From: a virus
IMG/VR virus record: IMGVR_UViG_3300043775_000843
Span: 1-37,863 of that record
Direction: 5' to 3' (one strand)
DNA length: 37,863 bases
The notes beneath the pieces were generated by a model. That model worked only from the letters and a program-made list of their open reading frames with translations, made no database searches and was not told the DNA's origin. A program made the translations under genes and the position numbers. Shown here in pieces: positions 22,179-30,836 of this stretch. Positions within the stretch are counted from its first letter, which is position 1; every line of letters begins with the position of its first letter.

Positions 22179-23827
22179 TAGTATTGCTCCTCCGGCTGGC
22201 CTTCGAGCAGGCCAGGGATTGCCATTGCGCCGATACCGGCCCCGGTCATCGCCAAGGGGGCGCGGTTGTTGATGAAGTCACTCGCCATCTCCTTGCGGGT
22301 GAGGCCGCGCTCGCGCGCACGCTTGTCGATTGTGCGGCGGAAAAGCTCCATCGAGGTGCCCTGGCTCTCGTCGGCCAAGGCGGTAATGTCGCCGGCGCCC
22401 ATCCAGAGCGAAGCCTGGAACTGCGCGGGGGTCATGTCATAACGCTTCGCCAGCCGTTGCGCCATTTGCTCAAGGGCTGCGTATTCGGTCGGCTTGGGCA
22501 TGTCGAGCCAGGCCTGCGGGATCTTCTTAAAGGCGTTGGTGTTTTTGATCACGCCATCCTCGACCGCCTTCTGGAGGTTGGTGATAGTAACCATCTGGCC
22601 GGTGCCGGTCTTGCGGGTCTGGATGTAGGGGTCGAGCTTCTTCTTGTAGACCTTGCGAAGCCCGGCCAGGTTCTCGGCCGAGATCTGCGCTTGGCCGCTC
22701 AAGAAGTCCGAGCCGCCGTCCGACATCGCCAGCATGCGCATGAAGTGCTTGTCGGCGGCAATGTTCGTCTCGCTGCCCAAGAGGTCGTTGGCAAAGCCTT
22801 TGACCTTGGGATTGGCCTGCAGCCACTTGGTCTGCTCGGCCTTGGAGAGGCCGGCAGGCATCTGCGTCTCCCACTGGCCGTCCATCTGGGCAAGCACGTT
22901 CTTGGCGTGGTTGCCCTGCATGACGTGGCCGTAGTTGTAATTGGTCGGGGTGTTGGCTGGCTCAAGCCCAAGCTCGCGAGCAGCAGCAGCCGGCGTAATG
23001 CCACCTTGCGCCACGCGCTCGGCAACCTTTTTGCGATCGGCGGCCGGGAGCGCCCGGTAGAATGTCGCATTGCGGAAATTAGAGGCCACGTCAGATCCGG
23101 TCGAGGTCGCGCCGATCAGCTGGACAAATTCGCGCCACTGGGTGTCGCCTTCCTTCTCACCAAGCTCGCCGACAAACCAGTCGCGCATCTCCTCGGTGTT
23201 GTACCAGTCAGGTCCATTCAGCTTCTTGCCCTTCTCGATGTAGGTGTCGAACATCGAGTTGATCGGGTGGGCCTGGTCGTCAGCCGCGGCGATTAGGCGC
23301 TGCATGCGAGGCGGCACCGCCGTCGGGGCGTAGCGGCTGTATTCTGTCGTGCGGTTAGGCGCGGCTCCACGGTAGCGAGGATCGTTGCCAGCAGGCATAT
23401 CCACCGATGCCAGAGGGTCTATTGAGGGGCCGCCGTTGTGGCCGAGCGGCGCGGAGGGGGCAACGTCTGGGCCACGCCTGGCGATGTTGTCGAAGGGGCC
23501 TGCGGAGATGCCGGGAATGACGGCGGCCAGGCTCGACACGCCAGCCCAGGGCGCGGCATAGGCAGCATCGCTCCAGCGGCCGTCGGAAACGGCATTGTAG
23601 AGCTCTGAATTGTTGTCGGCGGCGTCCTGCAGATCGGCGGCGTCGGAGAACTGTAGGAGGCCCTCAACCGCCGGCATGTGCGGGCCGGCCAGGTAGTTGG
23701 CCCACTCGTTGCCGGTGTCGCGCACGCGCTCCTGCCACATGCGGCCGTCAGCGGGCTTCGGCTTCGGCTTGCGAAGTCCCTCATGGCCGGGAACGGCGTA
23801 GTATGGATCGTCGAGGAGGCCAGCCAT
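22178..23827 (-). CDS. Large uncharacterised protein between portal and scaffold (549 aa)
   Basis: Starts at ATG 23827 overlapping the portal stop (ATGA). Proline- and Asp-rich N-terminus (LDDPYYAVPGHEGLRKPKPKP), then a helical core with WYNTEEMRDWFVGELGEKEG, FVQLIGATSTGSDVASNFRN and KGFANDLLGSETNIAADKHF, and a C-terminal hydrophobic segment (LAMTGAGIGAMAIPGLLEG). Similar proteins occur in phage head clusters, but I recognise no enzymatic motif. Could be injected or minor head protein. Confidence 0.6.
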   Translation of the reverse strand: MAGLLDDPYYAVPGHEGLRKPKPKPADGRMWQERVRDTGNEWANYLAGPHMPAVEGLLQFSDAADLQDAADNNSELYNAVSDGRWSDAAYAAPWAGVSSLAAVIPGISAGPFDNIARRGPDVAPSAPLGHNGGPSIDPLASVDMPAGNDPRYRGAAPNRTTEYSRYAPTAVPPRMQRLIAAADDQAHPINSMFDTYIEKGKKLNGPDWYNTEEMRDWFVGELGEKEGDTQWREFVQLIGATSTGSDVASNFRNATFYRALPAADRKKVAERVAQGGITPAAAARELGLEPANTPTNYNYGHVMQGNHAKNVLAQMDGQWETQMPAGLSKAEQTKWLQANPKVKGFANDLLGSETNIAADKHFMRMLAMSDGGSDFLSGQAQISAENLAGLRKVYKKKLDPYIQTRKTGTGQMVTITNLQKAVEDGVIKNTNAFKKIPQAWLDMPKPTEYAALEQMAQRLAKRYDMTPAQFQASLWMGAGDITALADESQGTSMELFRRTIDKRARERGLTRKEMASDFINNRAPLAMTGAGIGAMAIPGLLEGQPEEQY

Positions 23828-25944
23828 CACTGCACTCCCATCGGCTGCGGCGCCAGATCACGCGGGCGATCAATGAGGGCAAACGCCTGCTCGACCGGCA
23901 CCGGCACGCCATACTTGAGGCTCATCTCGTAAGCCTTCAGCCACAGGTCGGTCTCGATCTTGTCGCGCTCGCGGTCGTCGGAGGCCTTCTGCGTGGCGAT
24001 CTCGACAGCCATCTTCTTGTCGGCGATCTCGATGTCCTTCTTGATCTTCTCCGCCTCGACCTGGGCGAGGATCTGCGTCGGGTCGGGCGCGGGCTGCGGC
24101 GGCTGCGCCATCTGCTGCTCGATCTCGGGCGTGATCTCGTTGAAGTAGCGCGAGGCATCCTTGACGCCCTGAAGCTCGAGGATCTGCGCGATCGTGTTGC
24201 GCATCTGCTTGATCGTCACGATCGGGTTGTTCGGCCCCAGCGTCTGCAGGATTTCCTTCTGCTGCGCCAGCACCGCCATCAGCGTCTGCACCTTCTGCTC
24301 GATCGAGCCGGTGCCAAGGCCGACGTTGACGACGACATCCATGTCGGCGTCCCAGGCGCGCGGATCCACCGGCACCCAGCTGTTGCGGAGGCGCACGACG
24401 CGCGGCCGGTCCTGATGGCGGATGATCTCCTTGAGGAGGCCGCGGAACAGCCGGCGCACGCCCGTCTCGGCGAAGATGCGGGCAACCATCTCGAGGCGCT
24501 CCTGCGCCGCCGACATCGTCGCCGTTACGGCCGCTTTTGTAGTGCTCTGTAATACATCTGCATCAAGTCCCTGCGAGGCTTTGGACATGCCGGTCCGCGC
24601 AGCCTTGATGTCGTCAATGTAGGCCAGGATCGGCATCGCCTGCTGACCGACAAACGTGCTGCCGAGCTCTTGGATCATGCCCGGCTGCGTGACGCGCACC
24701 AGGCCGCCCGTCTCGACGTTCATGAGGTCGTCGGTGTTGACCGCGCCCTCCACGTAGGCGGTGCGCGGGTGGATCGTCTGCGCCAGGCTGTCGAGCGTGT
24801 TGCGGACGATATTGGACTTGATCAGCTGCAGATCCATGACCTGGTCGGCGATCGAGGAGCCGATCACCATGTGCGGCTCCGGATCAGGGCAGATCACGGC
24901 GAAACGCACGTCCTCGGCGACCTCGTCGTGGAGGATGTAGGAGGCCTCGCCAAGCGTGCAGACGCGGCGGAGCTCCGCCACGCCGTCGCCGTCCTTGTCG
25001 ATGCGAATGTAGCTTTCGACGTAGAGATAGCGCCGCATGGAGGGGTCCGACGTTTCGGACGTGCCGCCGAGGAACTCACGAAGGCCGGGGTTCCGCGTCT
25101 GCGCTTCCGTGTTGAGGTCGAACGACGACGACGTGTTGCCGTTCTGCTCGATCTCGTCGCGGTCGTAGCCCATCTCGACGAGCTCCGACATCGTCCTCAG
25201 CGAGCGGTGCCCGACGTAGTCGGCGTTGTCGAGGTCGCGCGCGTTGCGGGCGATGATAAACTCCTCGGGCGGCACGCACTCGACGACCTGGCGCTTGTGC
25301 TCGATCTGCCGGCGGATGAAGACATCGAAAAGAGGCGAAGGGAGCCCGGTCATCGGGTCGGGCTCGCCTTCACCAGTCTGGACGGCCTCCAGGGAGGAGA
25401 CGGTGCCGTCGGTCTGCAATACGTTGATCTGCGCCTGGTCGAGGCCCGAGTAGTTCTCCTCGCGCACGTCGTAGGTCGTCGCGGTGAACCACTTGGTGAT
25501 GCCTAGCTTGGTCGTGAGCGCATCCTTCAGCCATGAGTGCATGATGCTGAAGCCGGGGTTGTCGTTATTGAAGACGAACGAGACGTAGTCAGTCGCCTGC
25601 TCCGCCATCGGAACGTCCTCGGCCTTGCGCGGGCTGAATTCGACCGGCTTCTCGGAGGCCGTGAACACGCGCAGGAGGCTCGGCATCATGGCGAGGATGG
25701 TGTCGCGCACCTCGGTCATCACGACCTGGGAGCGGCCCTCCTCCTCGTTGCCGAAGTTGTCGCCGCGGTAGAACTTGGTCGCCAGTCGGCGCTGGGGAGC
25801 TATCTCGTCGTCGATGTAGTCCTCGGCGTCGGTGATCGCCGCCTTGACGGCGCCCTGGAAAGCCTCCTCCGACATGGCGCCGGCGTCGGTGGCGTCATCC
25901 GCCTCCGCCAGACCCATCTCGATGAGGTCGTCGATCTCAGCCAT
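23827..25944 (-). CDS. Portal protein, P22/podovirus type (705 aa)
   Basis: Length and sequence fit the large P22-type portals. Signatures: RSQVVMTEVRDTILAMMPSLL, FNNDNPGFSIMHSWLKDALT, VVECVPPEEFIIARNARDLD, and SIADQVMDLQLIKSNIVRNTLD, with a long helical C-terminal region (EAEKIKKDIEIADKKMAVEI). The portal forms the dodecameric vertex for DNA passage. ATG 25944 overlaps the preceding stop (ATGA). Neighbours are terminase upstream and scaffold/capsid downstream. Confidence 0.9.
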   Translation of the reverse strand: MAEIDDLIEMGLAEADDATDAGAMSEEAFQGAVKAAITDAEDYIDDEIAPQRRLATKFYRGDNFGNEEEGRSQVVMTEVRDTILAMMPSLLRVFTASEKPVEFSPRKAEDVPMAEQATDYVSFVFNNDNPGFSIMHSWLKDALTTKLGITKWFTATTYDVREENYSGLDQAQINVLQTDGTVSSLEAVQTGEGEPDPMTGLPSPLFDVFIRRQIEHKRQVVECVPPEEFIIARNARDLDNADYVGHRSLRTMSELVEMGYDRDEIEQNGNTSSSFDLNTEAQTRNPGLREFLGGTSETSDPSMRRYLYVESYIRIDKDGDGVAELRRVCTLGEASYILHDEVAEDVRFAVICPDPEPHMVIGSSIADQVMDLQLIKSNIVRNTLDSLAQTIHPRTAYVEGAVNTDDLMNVETGGLVRVTQPGMIQELGSTFVGQQAMPILAYIDDIKAARTGMSKASQGLDADVLQSTTKAAVTATMSAAQERLEMVARIFAETGVRRLFRGLLKEIIRHQDRPRVVRLRNSWVPVDPRAWDADMDVVVNVGLGTGSIEQKVQTLMAVLAQQKEILQTLGPNNPIVTIKQMRNTIAQILELQGVKDASRYFNEITPEIEQQMAQPPQPAPDPTQILAQVEAEKIKKDIEIADKKMAVEIATQKASDDRERDKIETDLWLKAYEMSLKYGVPVPVEQAFALIDRPRDLAPQPMGVQ

Positions 25945-26309
25945 CAGAGCAAGCCGTCAACGGGCGGCACGCCGCCGTTCTGGCCCTGCGTGCGATACCA
26001 TTCCTTCCACCACTCGGGGATCAGGTTCAGCTTGAACTTGTCGCCCGGCAGCGGCGCCGGCTTCGTCGGGTCAACGGGGGGCAACTCGCCGCCCGTCGTG
26101 GGCTGGCTGGCGGCGCGGTATGGCGTCGTGCCGGATGCATACATCGACTGCCGGCGCGGGTCGATCGTCATCCACTGCCCGCCGGTCTTCTGCTGGAATG
26201 GCATGCCCATCATCGCCGCCATGCCGCCCATGCCGCCGCGAGAGTTTTTCAGCGCCCAGTTAACCTGCTGCGCAAGTTGGCTCATGCCGTTGTTTGCTTT
26301 ATTGGGCAT
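25944..26309 (-). CDS. Small Met/Gly-rich hypothetical protein (121 aa)
   Basis: I chose ATG 26309 (MPNKANNGMSQLAQQVNWAL), one base after the upstream stop; a longer frame upstream would overlap the neighbour fully. Features a Gly/Met-rich patch (GGMGGMAAMMGMPFQQ) and a proline-rich tail (LPPVDPTKPAPLPG). No family recognised; position before portal suggests head-associated. Confidence 0.5.
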   Translation of the reverse strand: MPNKANNGMSQLAQQVNWALKNSRGGMGGMAAMMGMPFQQKTGGQWMTIDPRRQSMYASGTTPYRAASQPTTGGELPPVDPTKPAPLPGDKFKLNLIPEWWKEWYRTQGQNGGVPPVDGLL

Positions 26310-26310
26310 G

Positions 26311-27135
26311 TCAGTACATTCCCGCGGGGCGCGTATCCTGCGAGCCAAGGCTCGGGTAGCCGCCGTCAGTGGACGGCATGCTGCGCGTGCCGGGAACGCC
26401 GCCGCGCGGCCAGTTGGCCGAGTTGTTCTTCCAGTTGTGAGCGCGAAACTGGCGATCCAGGTTCGTGTAGCCAGGGATTGATTTGATCGGGGGATTGGTC
26501 GAGGACGCGGGGGTCCATGCATCGTCGCCGTGGGCGTTGAGGTCTTGGTATGACTTCACCAAGCTCCGCACGTAATCTGGGAGCGTGGCCGGCTTGTCGA
26601 TGAAGGGGTTGTTCATAAAGCCCGGCTGGTTGGTCGGCAGGGCCATCTCCTGCTCAACCGCCGGGTACGAGGGCGCACCAGCCGCGACAGGCGAGCCGCC
26701 GAGGAGGCCGCCGACCTGCTGCTGGGGCTGCCTGGCCTGCGCGCGATTAGCCTGCGAAAGCGCCTGGCCCATGTTCCGGCCGTAGAAAGACTGGCCCTGC
26801 ACCGGCGAATTGCCAAACATTGCGGCGCCCGAGGGCGTGCGGAAATTGCCGAAGGAGCCCACCGTCGGACCCATGCCGGCGCGGCCCAGGCTGGCCGCAT
26901 CGCGCATGCCGTAGGCGACCGCGTTGCCGCCGGGGCGCCCGACGGCCGTATTGCCGTATGTCGTGGTGCCCGTCGTCAGGCCGGTGCGAGATCCGGCGCC
27001 GCCGTTGTAGCCTGCGCCGCCGCCGCGTGAGCCGCCGCCCATGCCGCCGCCGATGCCGCCATTGCCGAGGCCGCCGGCGCCGCCGGACCCGCCTTTGTAC
27101 GTGCTCGAACCGCTTGCGCTGTCTCTAGCTGACAT
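26311..27135 (-). CDS. Glycine-rich hypothetical protein, first gene of the late operon (274 aa)
   Basis: The first about 70 residues are low-complexity Gly/Ser/Asn (GGSGGAGGLGNGGIGGGMGG). The rest has short ordered motifs (ATLPDYVRSLVKSYQDLNAHG, YTNLDRQFRAHNWKNNSANW). It is the first gene of the leftward structural operon, with GGAGG about six to ten bases upstream of ATG 27135. Function unknown; the C-terminal half is the likely conserved part. Confidence 0.55.
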   Translation of the reverse strand: MSARDSASGSSTYKGGSGGAGGLGNGGIGGGMGGGSRGGGAGYNGGAGSRTGLTTGTTTYGNTAVGRPGGNAVAYGMRDAASLGRAGMGPTVGSFGNFRTPSGAAMFGNSPVQGQSFYGRNMGQALSQANRAQARQPQQQVGGLLGGSPVAAGAPSYPAVEQEMALPTNQPGFMNNPFIDKPATLPDYVRSLVKSYQDLNAHGDDAWTPASSTNPPIKSIPGYTNLDRQFRAHNWKNNSANWPRGGVPGTRSMPSTDGGYPSLGSQDTRPAGMY

Positions 27136-27175
27136 ATGGAGGCCACCTCAAACGGATTAACGGTTATGATCCCGG

Positions 27176-27240
27176 TAACACATTTGCATTGGTTGCGCAA
27201 TATTATTGCTCGGTACTGCCGTCCTGCGCAATGTTATTGC
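27176..27240. promoter_or_regulatory. Divergent control region: operator plus twin GCAAT-N3-ATTGC dyads
   Basis: The 187-base gap between the late operon (27135, leftward) and the gene at 27323 (rightward) holds TAACACATTTGCAT (27176-27189), a member of the repeated operator family. It also holds two near-identical dyads, GCAATATTATTGC at 27197-27209 and GCAATGTTATTGC at 27228-27240. Each sits in a 17-base direct repeat (TGCGCAATRTTATTGCT) spaced 31 bases, three helical turns. This is the layout of cooperative operators. The HTH protein encoded at 27568 is a candidate ligand. Confidence 0.6.
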
Positions 27241-27322
27241 TAATATGTAGCGCATGCTGCTTTTGTGTTGTGGTTGATAGTAGCGTATGATACATCTTGG
27301 TCATCAACAAGGAGCAACGCAG

Positions 27323-27571
27323 ATGAACCGCAATTACAGCCGCCCGGAAGTTTCTGCAGATTGGGCATCAAAGCGCGAAACCGATATGGTCGTTGCAGTC
27401 GCTATCCACGCAATCTCTTCTGACGCGCGCACAGCAGAAATGATCTGGCAAAGCCCCACACCCGCCGAATGGGACCACGTTGCAATGGCTGTTGAGGAAT
27501 ACATCCGCAACGGTGACTATGATGCAGACCCGCATGGATATTGCTGGGGCCAGGAGACTATCAACGCATGA
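27323..27571 (+). CDS. Small acidic hypothetical protein (82 aa)
   Basis: ATG 27323 has AAGGAG nine bases upstream; an in-frame ATG 36 bases earlier lacks one. Reads MNRNYSRPEVSADWASKRET through DPHGYCWGQETINA. The gene is rightward, opposite to all flanking genes, and its stop overlaps the HTH gene (ATGA). No family recognised. Confidence 0.6.
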   Translation: MNRNYSRPEVSADWASKRETDMVVAVAIHAISSDARTAEMIWQSPTPAEWDHVAMAVEEYIRNGDYDADPHGYCWGQETINA

Positions 27572-27765
27572 CCCCCGCCGACCTCGCCGCGTGGATGCAC
27601 GAACACGACCTCAACAAGACCGACCTGTCGCGCATCACCGGCGTGGCCCGCACGACGATCGACCGCTACCTAGCCGGCGCCTACCCGATCCCCAAGCTCT
27701 TCAAGCTCGCGTGCCGCGGCATCGACTATCACGTCGCGCAGCACGGCAGCTACGACGTGCCCTAA
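27568..27765 (+). CDS. Small helix-turn-helix regulator (65 aa)
   Basis: ATG 27568 overlaps the preceding stop. MTPADLAAWMHEHDLNKTDLSRITGVARTTIDRYLAG is a compact HTH, with recognition helix ARTTIDRYLAG. It ends tail-to-tail with the large terminase, sharing two bases of stop codons. It probably controls its own divergent promoter region (27136-27322), where twin dyads lie. Confidence 0.75.
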   Translation: MTPADLAAWMHEHDLNKTDLSRITGVARTTIDRYLAGAYPIPKLFKLACRGIDYHVAQHGSYDVP

Positions 27766-29174
27766 ACCGTGCCCCGGATCCCCCGCTTCAGGGCCTTGCC
27801 CGGAACCCAGCGGGGTGACCGCCCGCCGACACGCGAGGCCAGGCTGGCGAAGGAAATGCAAAGACTGTCGGCCAAGTCAGGCGATCGCATGCCGCGGCGC
27901 TTCATCTCCTGCTTGCCCTCGACCTTCACCTTGCCGCTCGAGGTGAAGGTGTACGTCGGTGCCACCAACTCTTGCCTAAGCTCGGGGAGCTTCGGCAGCT
28001 TGCAGGCCCTGGCGTTCAGCCACTCCTTCACGCTCAGCCACAACTCGTCGCGCAGCTTGGCCGCCGTCGGGTTCATCGCGGAGCTCTCCGACACGTTGAC
28101 ATCGCGAACCGTGTAGCCAAGCTCGCGCAACCGATCGGCGACGCCCGAGCCCAGGCCGATCGAGTCCACGCAGATCTCCGCCGGCGTGTCCACTTTCGCC
28201 TCGTTCACAATGGCGCCAGTCAGCTGCATCAGGTCCAAGCCCTGCCACACGCGGAACTCCGTCACGACGTTGCCGCGCCGCTTGCAGAGCACACTCCGGT
28301 CGTCGCCGAAACGCGCCACGTCGAGGCCGTAGACCAGCGGCTCCTTCGTGTCCATCGTCACGTCTCGCGACATCGCGCTGTCAACCAACTCCGCCGGTAT
28401 CAGCGTGTCGTCGTCGCGCAGCGCGAACTCGCCCAGCACGCGCACACGATACGCGCCGCTGTCGGGGCCATACGTGTCCGAGATCTGCTTGACAAAGTCA
28501 GGCGCCACGCGCGGGCTGTCCAGGCAACTCACATGATACGTGCGCCACTCCGACGCCAAAGCATGGTGCGTGCGGAAAAACATGCCGCTGTTGCGCGTCG
28601 GGTTGCCGATCAGGATTGTCGCCGCGCTGTGGCCTGACATCGAGCCGGCCGCACTCTCGAACACCGGCTCGGGCACGGCCGATGCCTCGTCAACGATCAG
28701 AAGGACGTACTCGCTGTGTATGCCGGCCAGAGCCTCCGGTCGGTCGGCGCTGCTCGTTCGTGCGCTTATGAATGACGCCTCCGGCGCGGCTTTCAGCGTC
28801 ACCTTCTCCGATGTCATCTCAAACAGTGCGCGGATCGGCGCGGGTAGCTTGTTGATCCAGTATTTCACCTCGACGAACAAAGCGTCGAACAGCTGGCCCG
28901 CGGTCGGCGCCGTCATCACCGTTTTCTGCGGGTAGCGGCACACCATGTGCCAGATCGATAGCCACGCGCAGAACGCGCTCTTACCGACGCCGTGGCCGGC
29001 GCGCACCGATATGCGCCGCTCGCCGCGGGCCACCTCCATCATCACCTGCGCCTGCCAGGCGTCGGGCGTGGCGCCCAGCACGATCGTCACGAACCCAACG
29101 GGGTCGTCCTTGTACGCCGCAATGAACTGGCGAAGCTCTTCCGCAAACCGGCGGGTAATATTCTGGTCGTCCAT
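27762..29174 (-). CDS. terL: Terminase large subunit (470 aa)
   Basis: ATPase motifs: RAGHGVGKS (58-66, Walker A), VLLIVDEAS (Walker B, D162 E163) and ILIGNPTRNSG (coupling motif). RNase H-like nuclease: GLDVARFGDDRS (D285), ICVDSIGLGSGV (D337) and SPDLADSL near residue 440. This powers DNA packaging and cuts the concatemer. ATG 29174 has AGGTGA upstream. Its gene is separated from the candidate small terminase by a recombinase cassette and from the portal by two opposite-strand genes. Confidence 0.93.
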   Translation of the reverse strand: MDDQNITRRFAEELRQFIAAYKDDPVGFVTIVLGATPDAWQAQVMMEVARGERRISVRAGHGVGKSAFCAWLSIWHMVCRYPQKTVMTAPTAGQLFDALFVEVKYWINKLPAPIRALFEMTSEKVTLKAAPEASFISARTSSADRPEALAGIHSEYVLLIVDEASAVPEPVFESAAGSMSGHSAATILIGNPTRNSGMFFRTHHALASEWRTYHVSCLDSPRVAPDFVKQISDTYGPDSGAYRVRVLGEFALRDDDTLIPAELVDSAMSRDVTMDTKEPLVYGLDVARFGDDRSVLCKRRGNVVTEFRVWQGLDLMQLTGAIVNEAKVDTPAEICVDSIGLGSGVADRLRELGYTVRDVNVSESSAMNPTAAKLRDELWLSVKEWLNARACKLPKLPELRQELVAPTYTFTSSGKVKVEGKQEMKRRGMRSPDLADSLCISFASLASRVGGRSPRWVPGKALKRGIRGTV

Positions 29175-29222
29175 GTGTCACCTGCTGGACCGCCTCACGG
29201 CAGTGCATTGGCTGGGGGTTGA

Positions 29223-29266
29223 AACGCTTCACAGCGTTGGGACAGGCACGTCTAACACTTTTGCAT
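29223..29266. promoter_or_regulatory. Hairpin and operator-like motif upstream of terL
   Basis: The 96-base gap before terL holds a stem-loop AACGCT-TCAC-AGCGTT (29223-29238) and TAACACTTTTGCAT (29253-29266), one mismatch from the motif at 27176. Reading leftward the hairpin is followed by TCAA, so it is a weak terminator at best. The two elements could mark the border between early and late transcription. Confidence 0.4.
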
Positions 29267-29270
29267 CAAT

Positions 29271-29429
29271 TCAAAACCATTTCAGCTGTCGAGCATAACG
29301 CAAAAGCATTAAGCGCGTAGCACGAACGCCGATCAAACGCACGCAGTTGCCCAGCACCAGCTTCAGGACGTGATCGTGGAAGAGCTCGTCGTGGCGGCAA
29401 ACCGCGGCTTCAGCCTGGTCGTCGGTCAT
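29271..29429 (-). CDS. Small basic hypothetical protein (52 aa)
   Basis: ATG 29429 overlaps the preceding TGA (ATGA) and the frame runs 52 codons to TGA 29271-29273. Reads MTDDQAEAAVCRHDELFHDH, then a basic helix (RLIGVRATRLMLLRYARQLKWF). Coupling supports it as a gene. Function unknown. Confidence 0.5.
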   Translation of the reverse strand: MTDDQAEAAVCRHDELFHDHVLKLVLGNCVRLIGVRATRLMLLRYARQLKWF

Positions 29430-29716
29430 GGGGCGGCCTTCAGGGCGCGGATGGCGGCGGCGTACGGCAGGCCGATACTGTCATACGCCATGCGCCTGAC
29501 TAAGTAGCCGCGAAAATCGCCCTCTCCATAACGCGGGGTATGTTGCTCAACCAATTCAGCCGCTTCCTCCAGCACATCAGCGCGGATGAGGTCGATGGCG
29601 GCGTTGGCTGTCTTCTCTGCCTGCCTCAAAGACAAGTCCATGCTCCAGAAGTACGTCATTGAATTGATTAGGTTCGCCACCTTCTTTACCAGCGCGGCGC
29701 GGCGGTCAGAGGTCAT
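29426..29716 (-). CDS. Hypothetical protein (96 aa)
   Basis: Helical protein: DRRAALVKKVANLINSMTYFW, AEKTANAAIDLIRADVLEEAAELVEQH, with C-terminal YAAAIRALKAAP. Resembles small early-phage hypothetical proteins with an AAxLIRADVLEEAA helix. It overlaps its upstream neighbour by 11 bases. Function unknown. Confidence 0.6.
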   Translation of the reverse strand: MTSDRRAALVKKVANLINSMTYFWSMDLSLRQAEKTANAAIDLIRADVLEEAAELVEQHTPRYGEGDFRGYLVRRMAYDSIGLPYAAAIRALKAAP

Positions 29717-30017
29717 CCTTCTTCTCCTCTGCGAGTGCTGCGCGGCAAAAATCGTATAGCGTCAACTCCAGCCGCAGATCGTTGGCGTGGGGACCAGCAA
29801 CTATTTTCATGCTATCGCCCTGATGTGACCAGTTGCCCTTGAGCGCGTTGGCGAACGGCTCCAGCGCCGCCCGCAGCCGCTCCACCTCGTCCCGCAGCCG
29901 TTCGATCTCGGCGGCGGCCCACCACTCACGCTCATTCTTTGCGATACAGGGGTTCATGATCTGCTCTTCCAACGTAGATGCTGGCGTTGCTTGGTATGCC
30001 TTTTCAGCGTCACTCAT
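29706..30017 (-). CDS. Hypothetical protein with EIERLR coiled coil (103 aa)
   Basis: I chose ATG 30017 (MSDAEKAYQATPASTLEEQ); it overlaps the neighbouring stop by eight bases. Centre has AAAEIERLRDEVERLRAALEPFANAL, a coiled coil shared in part with the next upstream gene, and ends YDFCRAALAEEKKDDL. Common small early-phage type; function unknown. Confidence 0.6.
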   Translation of the reverse strand: MSDAEKAYQATPASTLEEQIMNPCIAKNEREWWAAAEIERLRDEVERLRAALEPFANALKGNWSHQGDSMKIVAGPHANDLRLELTLYDFCRAALAEEKKDDL

Positions 30018-30231
30018 CACGCGCCTCCAGCGCAAGTGCTGCGCGGGCAATATCTTGGAACCATTCGCTACAGCTATCGCGCTCTGTGCTGGCAATCTCC
30101 CGCAGCGCAGCCCGCAGCCGCTCAATCTCCGCCGCAGCCTCGCGCAGCCCAATCGTCAGGTGCTGCGGCGCGTGCTGGTCCTCCCACTGCTGCGCCTGCC
30201 GGATCAGCCAGGCGGCGGTGTCGTCGCTCAC
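30010..30231 (-). CDS. Hypothetical protein with EIERLR coiled coil (73 aa)
   Basis: Reads MSDDTAAWLIRQAQQWEDQH, then AAAEIERLRAALREIASTERD and WFQDIARAALALEARDE. Shares AAAEIERLR...RAAL with the gene at 29706-30017, suggesting relatedness by duplication or a mobile small domain. Stop codon region overlaps the next gene, start overlaps the recombinase end. Confidence 0.6.
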   Translation of the reverse strand: MSDDTAAWLIRQAQQWEDQHAPQHLTIGLREAAAEIERLRAALREIASTERDSCSEWFQDIARAALALEARDE

Positions 30232-30836
30232 GCCGTCATCTCCTTCTTGATGCGCTGAACCGTCAGCTTGCCGACGCCCAGCTGCGCAGCAATCTTGTTC
30301 ATCCCCACGCCGGCGCCCAGCTGGTCGCGGATCTGCTGCTCGACCTTGGCGCCAACCTTCGGCCGGCCCAGCTTCACGCCCTTCCGACGCGCCGTCTCCA
30401 GGCCCGTGTTGATGCGCTCGATGATCGTCTCACGCTCAAACTCCGCAACCGCCGCCAACACCGTGAACATCAGCTTGCCCGTGGGCGTCGAGGTATCAAT
30501 CGCCTGCGTGTAGGCGCACAAGTCAACGCCGCACGCCTTCAGGTGCTCGGCATTGTTGTGCAGGTCGATCACGCTGCGGCCCAGCCGGTCCAGCTTCCAG
30601 ATCAGGACGACATCAAACTTGCCGCGCGTGGCATCCGCCAGCATCGCGTCCAAGGCCGGGCGGCTCGTCTTGCTGCCGGAGTAGCCCGTGTCGTCGTACA
30701 CCGCCGCAATCTCCCAGCCGCGGGCGGCGCAGGCTTGGCGGAGGACGTGCTCCTGGTTCTCAGTCGTCTGCTTGCTGGTGCTGACGCGGACGTAAATGGC
30801 GGCGCGGCGTGTGATTTTTTTTGCGGGGGTGTGCAT
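30228..30836 (-). CDS. Small serine recombinase (resolvase/invertase family, 202 aa)
   Basis: Resolvase domain: AAIYVRVSTSKQTTENQ with nucleophile S19, AVYDDTGYSGSKTSRPALDAML, VVLIWKLDRLGRSVIDL (the conserved DRLGRS) and AAVAEFERETIIERINTGL. The C-terminal HTH is GVGMNKIAAQLGVGKLTVQRI. Length fits Tn3 resolvase or Hin/Gin-type invertases rather than large serine integrases. ATG 30836 has GGAG seven bases upstream. With a tyrosine integrase already present, its role may be dimer resolution, DNA inversion or cassette mobility. Confidence 0.88.
   Translation of the reverse strand: MHTPAKKITRRAAIYVRVSTSKQTTENQEHVLRQACAARGWEIAAVYDDTGYSGSKTSRPALDAMLADATRGKFDVVLIWKLDRLGRSVIDLHNNAEHLKACGVDLCAYTQAIDTSTPTGKLMFTVLAAVAEFERETIIERINTGLETARRKGVKLGRPKVGAKVEQQIRDQLGAGVGMNKIAAQLGVGKLTVQRIKKEMTA

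Noticed and set aside
22184-23296. 370-codon open frame on the top strand
   Set aside because: Antisense to the well-coupled 549-residue late gene; Leu/Arg/His/Gly-rich composition typical of a GC-rich shadow frame; no coherent domain.
24550-24563. TAATACATCTGCAT inside the portal gene
   Set aside because: Matches the operator family but is mid-gene; kept out of the regulon list unless binding data support it.
24670-25506. 278-codon open frame on the top strand
   Set aside because: Complementary to the portal gene, which has clear family motifs; the frame has none.
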